Part shown: in pieces, positions 32,839 through 36,444 of the stretch
Layout: each line of letters starts with the position of its first letter
How positions within the stretch are numbered: the first letter of the stretch is position 1
Source: Bacillota bacterium
Lineage (GTDB): Bacteria; Bacillota; Clostridia; Peptostreptococcales; Anaerovoracaceae
NCBI GenBank assembly: GCA_016283945.1
Contig: JAEENW010000155.1
Span: forward strand, 1 to 36,444
Direction: 5' to 3'
DNA: 36,444 bases
Position numbers and translations under genes: made by a program
Notes under the pieces: generated by a model
Databases searched by the model: none
What the model was told of the DNA's origin: nothing
Seen by the model: the letters and a program-made list of their open reading frames with translations, nothing else

Positions 32839-33672
32839 ATGAGCAGAGCTGACGATCTCTTCATCCAGATGTGCAGGAAGGTCCTCGACGAGGGCTTCTC
32901 TACCGAGGGACAGCAGGTCCGCGCCCGCTGGGCGGACACCGGCGAGCCGGCTCACACCAAGAAGATCTTCGGTGTGGTCAACCGCTACGACCTCTCAAAG
33001 GAATTCCCCGCGCTCACGCTCAGGCCGGTCCCCTTCAAGACCTGCGTCGACGAGCTGCTCTGGATCTGGCAGAAGAAGAGCAACAACATCAAGGATCTCA
33101 AGGGCCACATCTGGGACGCCTGGGCGGACGAGAACGGCAGCATAGGCAAGGCCTACGGCTATCAGATGGGGAAGAAGTACATCTTCAAGGGCGGCGAGAT
33201 GGACCAGGTCGACAACGTGCTCTGGTGCCTGAAGAACGACCGCTACTCCAGGAGGATACTCACCAACCTCTTCAACTTTGAGGACCTGCACGAGATGGCG
33301 CTCGAGCCCTGCGCCTACTCCATGACCTTCAACGTCGTGGGCGACACGCTCAACGCGATACTCAACCAGCGCTCGCAGGACATCCTGGCCGCCAACGCCT
33401 GGAACGTCTGCCAGTACGCCGTGCTCGTGCACATGATGGCTCAGGTCTCCGGGCTCAAGGCCGGCGAGCTGGTCCACGTGATCGCCGACGCGCATATCTA
33501 CGACAGGCACCTCCCGATCATCGAGGAGCTCATCAAGAGGCCGAGCTATCCTGCCCCGAAGCTCTGGATCGATCCCGAGATCACCAATTTCTACGACTTC
33601 ACCGTTGACAGCTTCAAGCTGCTCGACTACCAGAAGGGCGAGCAGATCAAGGGCATCCCGGTCGCGGTTTAG
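32839..33672 (+). CDS. thyA: Thymidylate synthase (ThyA)
   Basis: ThyA methylates dUMP to dTMP with methylene-tetrahydrofolate, producing dihydrofolate. The 277-residue protein carries the catalytic cysteine C158 in LEPCAYSMTFNVVGDTLNA, the phosphate-binding QRSQD (177-181), N189, and DAHIYDRHL with H219 and Y221. It ends IKGIPVAV, the typical ThyA C-terminus. It is slightly longer than the 264-residue E. coli enzyme. The ATG follows the MFS stop by three bases, with AAGGAG inside that gene's end. folA follows and regenerates tetrahydrofolate. Confidence 0.95.
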   Translation: MSRADDLFIQMCRKVLDEGFSTEGQQVRARWADTGEPAHTKKIFGVVNRYDLSKEFPALTLRPVPFKTCVDELLWIWQKKSNNIKDLKGHIWDAWADENGSIGKAYGYQMGKKYIFKGGEMDQVDNVLWCLKNDRYSRRILTNLFNFEDLHEMALEPCAYSMTFNVVGDTLNAILNQRSQDILAANAWNVCQYAVLVHMMAQVSGLKAGELVHVIADAHIYDRHLPIIEELIKRPSYPAPKLWIDPEITNFYDFTVDSFKLLDYQKGEQIKGIPVAV

Positions 33673-33700
33673 CGCGGCCGCATCGGAGGGCGCAAGCATC

Positions 33701-34210
33701 ATGAAAGCTCTGGTCTGCATAGACTTAGACCGCGCGATAGGCTTTGAGGGAGGCCTGCTCTTCAGGCTCCCCGAGGATCTCGCGTTCTACAAGAGGAGCA
33801 CGCTCGGAAAGACCGTGGTCATGGGCAGGAACACCCTGCTCTCCATGCCGCGCTCCAAGCCCCTGCCCGGGAGGAACAACCTCGTGCTCTCCGCCTCGAT
33901 GGAGGAGAGGGACGAGGAGCTCAAGGGCGGCTTCCGCTTCGCAGTGAGGAACACCCCTGAGCGCGCGCTCGAATACCTCCGCGAAAACGGCCTCTTCGGC
34001 GAGGCGGTGCTCAGCGGGGGAGAGGCGGTCTACAGGCGGTTTCTGGACGAGTGCGACGAGCTCGTCGTGACCCAGGTCATGGCGAGGGCGGAGAACGCCG
34101 ACGCGCACTTCCCCGAGTTCAGGGACAGCTTCCACATCGTAAAGGAGCTCGGTCCGTATTTCGCGGACGGGCTTATGTATTATAGAAGGACTTACAGAAA
34201 AAATGGCTAA
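33701..34210 (+). CDS. folA: Dihydrofolate reductase
   Basis: DHFR reduces dihydrofolate, the by-product of ThyA, to tetrahydrofolate using NADPH. The 169-residue protein has the conserved acid D26 in RLPEDLAFYKR, the NADPH-binding VVMGRNTLLSMP (39-50), LPGRNNLVLS and the GGEAVYRRFL segment. The ATG at 33701 lies behind CGGAGGGCG, 28 bases after thyA. Its stop overlaps the rlmB start by eight bases. Confidence 0.95.
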   Translation: MKALVCIDLDRAIGFEGGLLFRLPEDLAFYKRSTLGKTVVMGRNTLLSMPRSKPLPGRNNLVLSASMEERDEELKGGFRFAVRNTPERALEYLRENGLFGEAVLSGGEAVYRRFLDECDELVVTQVMARAENADAHFPEFRDSFHIVKELGPYFADGLMYYRRTYRKNG

Positions 34211-35420
34211 GAGAGACGATCCCAGATACAAGAGCGCGCCTTCGCGCAGCGGAAAGAACAGGCGCTCCGAGCACTTCGCGGCCGCGGGCGGAAGCTCCGA
34301 CAGGCGCGGCAGCGGCAGAAGCGCATCCGGCGAGAGCCGCTCCTACGGCAGGAACTCCTCCGGAGAGGGCCGCAGCTACGTCAGAAGCGCCTCCGGCGAA
34401 GGCCGAAGCTACGGCAGAACTGCCTCCGGCGAGAAGCGCTCCTACGTGAAGGGCGAGGCCCCAAAGCGCGCCTATGGAAAGGCAGCCGATGGCAGCCGCA
34501 GGCCGGCTGACGCCTCTCGCTCCACCAGAAGGGACCGCGCGGCATCCTCCGACGGGCCGCAGCGCGGCGCTGGAAGCCTTTCCGGACGCACCTATTCTCC
34601 CCGCAGGACGGACGAGCGCTCCTACGCGCCCCGCAGGGCGGACGAGCGTCCCTACGCTCCCGCCGAGGGCTTCGCCGAGAACCCTAACCTCATCATAGGC
34701 CGCAACCCCGTCACCGAGGCGATAAAGAGCGGCCGCACCATAGACAAGATACTCATGCAGAAGGACGGCGAGGGCTCCGTCAGGAAGATCGCCGCCATGG
34801 CCCGCGAGGAGGGCCTGCAGCTCCAGTACGTCGACAAGATCGTGCTCGACAAGCTCGCGCCGGGGCGCCCGCACCAGGGAGTCGCGGCCTTCGCCGCCGC
34901 CCACGACTACTGCGACGTCGAGGACATACTCGCCGCCGCGGAGGAGAAGGGCGAGCCGCCCCTCATCGTGCTGCTCGACGGGCTCGAGGATCCTCACAAC
35001 CTCGGCGCCATCCTGAGGAGCGCCGACGGAGCGGGAGCCCACGGAGTAATCATCCCCGCCAGGAGGTCCGTGAGCCTCACCGAGACCGTCGCCAAGGCCA
35101 GCGCAGGAGCGATAGAGTACGTCCCCGTCGCCAAGGTCAGCAATCTCGCCGCGGCGATAGACGAGCTCAAGGCGCAGGGCATCTGGATTGCCGCGGTCGA
35201 CATGGACGGCGAGAGCTACTCGAGCGCCAGGCTCGACGGCCCGCTCGCCATAGTCATCGGCAGCGAGGGCAAGGGCGTATCCCGCCTCGTCAAGGAGAAG
35301 TGCGACTTCGTCGTCTCCATCCCGATGAAGGGCAGGGTCAACTCGCTCAACGCCTCAAACGCCGCCGCCGTCATACTCTACGAGGCCGAGCGCCAGAGGA
35401 GCGCCGGAGCCGAAGGATGA
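34203..35420 (+). CDS. rlmB: 23S rRNA (guanosine-2'-O)-methyltransferase RlmB with repetitive N-terminal extension
   Basis: RlmB methylates G2251 of 23S rRNA in E. coli. The SPOUT/TrmH part runs from about residue 163 to 405: the substrate-binding N-domain (LIIGRNPVTEAIKSG), then motif 1 DGLEDPHNLGAILRSADG, motif 2 AIVIGSEGKGVSRLV and motif 3 IPMKGRVNSLNASNAAAVIL. Unusually, residues 1-160 are low-complexity and Arg/Ser/Gly/Tyr-rich. They include four tandem 11-residue repeats (40-83, consensus SASGEGRSYGR) and 10-residue RSYAPRRADE-type repeats (129-154). It overlaps folA by eight bases and sigH by four. Confidence 0.94.
   Translation: MAKRDDPRYKSAPSRSGKNRRSEHFAAAGGSSDRRGSGRSASGESRSYGRNSSGEGRSYVRSASGEGRSYGRTASGEKRSYVKGEAPKRAYGKAADGSRRPADASRSTRRDRAASSDGPQRGAGSLSGRTYSPRRTDERSYAPRRADERPYAPAEGFAENPNLIIGRNPVTEAIKSGRTIDKILMQKDGEGSVRKIAAMAREEGLQLQYVDKIVLDKLAPGRPHQGVAAFAAAHDYCDVEDILAAAEEKGEPPLIVLLDGLEDPHNLGAILRSADGAGAHGVIIPARRSVSLTETVAKASAGAIEYVPVAKVSNLAAAIDELKAQGIWIAAVDMDGESYSSARLDGPLAIVIGSEGKGVSRLVKEKCDFVVSIPMKGRVNSLNASNAAAVILYEAERQRSAGAEG
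34320..34451 (+). repeat. Four tandem 33-base coding repeats in rlmB
   Basis: Four consecutive 33-base units encode SASGESRSYGR, NSSGEGRSYVR, SASGEGRSYGR and TASGEKRSYVK. The bases differ between units at many synonymous sites, so the repeat is kept at protein level rather than being a fresh duplication. A second, shorter series with a 30-base unit lies at 34587-34664. Confidence 0.85.
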
Positions 35421-36061
35421 CGGCAAAGGGCAGCGCCGGGCAGGGTGCCCCGGCAGGACAGCCCGCCTGCGCGAGGCTCACAGACGAACAGCTTTGGGAG
35501 AGGGCTTCTCTCGGGGACAAGGGCTCCGAGGAGGAGCTCTTCGCCCGCTACAAGGAGAGCGTGCGCGGAAGGGCACGCCTCTATTTTATGCCCGGAGCCG
35601 AGCGCGAGGACGTGGTGCAGGAGGGAATGATAGGCCTCTTCAACGCGATCCGGACCTACGACCCCTCGCGCGGGGCGAGCTTCTCGACCTACGCGGGGCT
35701 GTGCATCAATTCCCGCATACTCACCGCGGTGCGCGACAACTCCGGAAACCGCCAGCAGCCGCTCAACAGCGCCCGCTCGCTCGACGAGGCGCAGGAGACC
35801 GGTGACGGAGAGACCTCGACTCTGGGCGAGAGGCTTCCCGCGGGCCCGTCCTCGGATCCCGAGGAGGCGGCGCTCTCGAGGGAGCTCGAGGGCCTCATAG
35901 GGCCTGACAGCGGGATCTTCAGCAGACTCGAAAAGCGCGTGCTCGCGCTGCTAATGGAGGGGCGCGGCTACCGCGACATCGCGGAGGAGCTCGGCAAGAG
36001 CCCCAAGCAGATCGACAACGCGATACAGCGCATCCGGGGGAAGATCCGTAAGGTGCTGTAG
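35417..36061 (+). CDS. sigH: RNA polymerase sigma factor SigH (sigma-30 type)
   Basis: SigH controls the transition to stationary phase and early sporulation in Bacillota. The 214-residue protein has region 2 with YFMPGAEREDVVQEGMIGLF and RTYDPSRGASFSTYAGLCIN. A linker (about 117-165) rich in Glu, Gly and Ser follows, then region 4 with LEKRVLALLMEGRGYRDIAE and KSPKQIDNAIQRIRGKIRK. The REDVVQEGMIGL and KQIDNAIQRI motifs match B. subtilis SigH closely. The ATG overlaps the rlmB stop (ATGA). The rlmB-yacP-sigH order of B. subtilis is preserved except that yacP is missing. Confidence 0.93.
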   Translation: MTAKGSAGQGAPAGQPACARLTDEQLWERASLGDKGSEEELFARYKESVRGRARLYFMPGAEREDVVQEGMIGLFNAIRTYDPSRGASFSTYAGLCINSRILTAVRDNSGNRQQPLNSARSLDEAQETGDGETSTLGERLPAGPSSDPEEAALSRELEGLIGPDSGIFSRLEKRVLALLMEGRGYRDIAEELGKSPKQIDNAIQRIRGKIRKVL

Positions 36062-36113
36062 GGGCGGCCGCGGCCGGCAGGCAGAGCGCGTACCGTATAT
36101 AAAGGAATACATT

Positions 36114-36444
36114 ATGGACATAGTCAAAACTCTGTGCTCCGAGCTCGGGAAGAGCCCGGAGCACGTCAGCAATGTGATAGAGCTCATCGACGGAGGGAGC
36201 ACCATACCCTTCATCGCGCGCTACCGCAAGGAGCTGCACGGCGGGATGGACGATACCTCGCTCAGAAAGCTCGCCGGGAGGCTCGAGTACCTGCGCGGGC
36301 TGGACGAGCGCCGGACGGCGGTCCTCGGCTCGATAGAGGCGCAGGGGAAGCTCACGGATGAGCTGCGCGCGGAGATCGATTCCGCGGAGACCCTCGCCAG
36401 GCTCGAGGACATCTACCGCCCCTTCAGGCCGAAAATGCGCACCC
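36114..36444 (+). CDS. tex: Tex-family S1 RNA-binding protein, N-terminal part (3' truncated by window edge)
   Basis: Tex is a conserved nucleic-acid-binding protein with helical, YqgF-like, HhH and S1 domains. It is linked to transcription and toxin expression in some pathogens. The first 110 residues are present: KTLCSELGKSPEHVSNVIEL, then GGSTIPFIARYRKELHGGMD, SIEAQGKLTDELRAEID and LARLEDIYRPFRPK, the typical Tex N-terminus. AAAGGAATACATT precedes the ATG. The gene runs off the end of the window. Confidence 0.95.
   Translation, partial: MDIVKTLCSELGKSPEHVSNVIELIDGGSTIPFIARYRKELHGGMDDTSLRKLAGRLEYLRGLDERRTAVLGSIEAQGKLTDELRAEIDSAETLARLEDIYRPFRPKMRT

Overview
This window is a GC-rich (about 60% by eye) stretch of bacterial chromosome with Clostridia-like gene order. 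The evidence is a contiguous spc plus alpha ribosomal-protein cluster with rpsD (S4) inside the alpha operon, the zinc-binding type Z S14, a Cys4 adenylate kinase, and a radA / yacL / isp / cysS / mrnC / rlmB / sigH block that matches the conserved Bacillota (Firmicutes) cluster. SigH implies a spore-forming lineage, or one derived from it. I cannot name a genus; an anaerobic clostridial family of high GC is the best guess. No tRNA, rRNA, CRISPR, insertion sequence or phage gene was seen, and no stretch above 300 bases lacks a gene.

Region 1 (1-10710) is translation and secretion: the end of rplP, then rpmC-rpsQ-rplN-rplX-rplE-rpsZ-rpsH-rplF-rplR-rpsE-rpmD-rplO-secY-adk-map-infA-rpmJ, a 123-base structured gap, and rpsM-rpsK-rpsD-rpoA-rplQ closed by a strong intrinsic terminator. 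Spacings are short and nearly every gene has a strong AAGGAGG-type ribosome binding site.

Region 2 (10780-20600) is mixed metabolism. A promoter at 10785-10793 drives an aspartate-dehydrogenase-like protein, a DJ-1/PfpI protein and an M20 amidohydrolase, ending at a terminator. On the minus strand lie a YitT-family membrane protein and a DUF1177 protein. Then come asnS with a good promoter, an EF-G-like GTPase ending at a terminator, and a second M20 amidohydrolase.

Region 3 (20600-36444) starts with an intergenic segment holding two copies of a structured repeat. It continues with radA, a two-component system, a CarD-family regulator with two near-consensus promoters, yacL, a fused ispDF, proS, cysS, an unknown 71-residue gene, mrnC, an MFS transporter, thyA, folA, rlmB with a long repetitive N-terminal extension, sigH, and the start of tex. 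Many of these genes overlap by a few bases and are probably translationally coupled.

The most unusual points are: the paired structured repeats upstream of radA, with one covarying base pair; the double palindrome over the yitT promoter; the EF-G-like GTPase with valine at the catalytic-histidine position and a short G domain; the Arg/Ser/Gly/Tyr repeat tail on RlmB; and the replacement of disA by a two-component system and CarD between radA and yacL.
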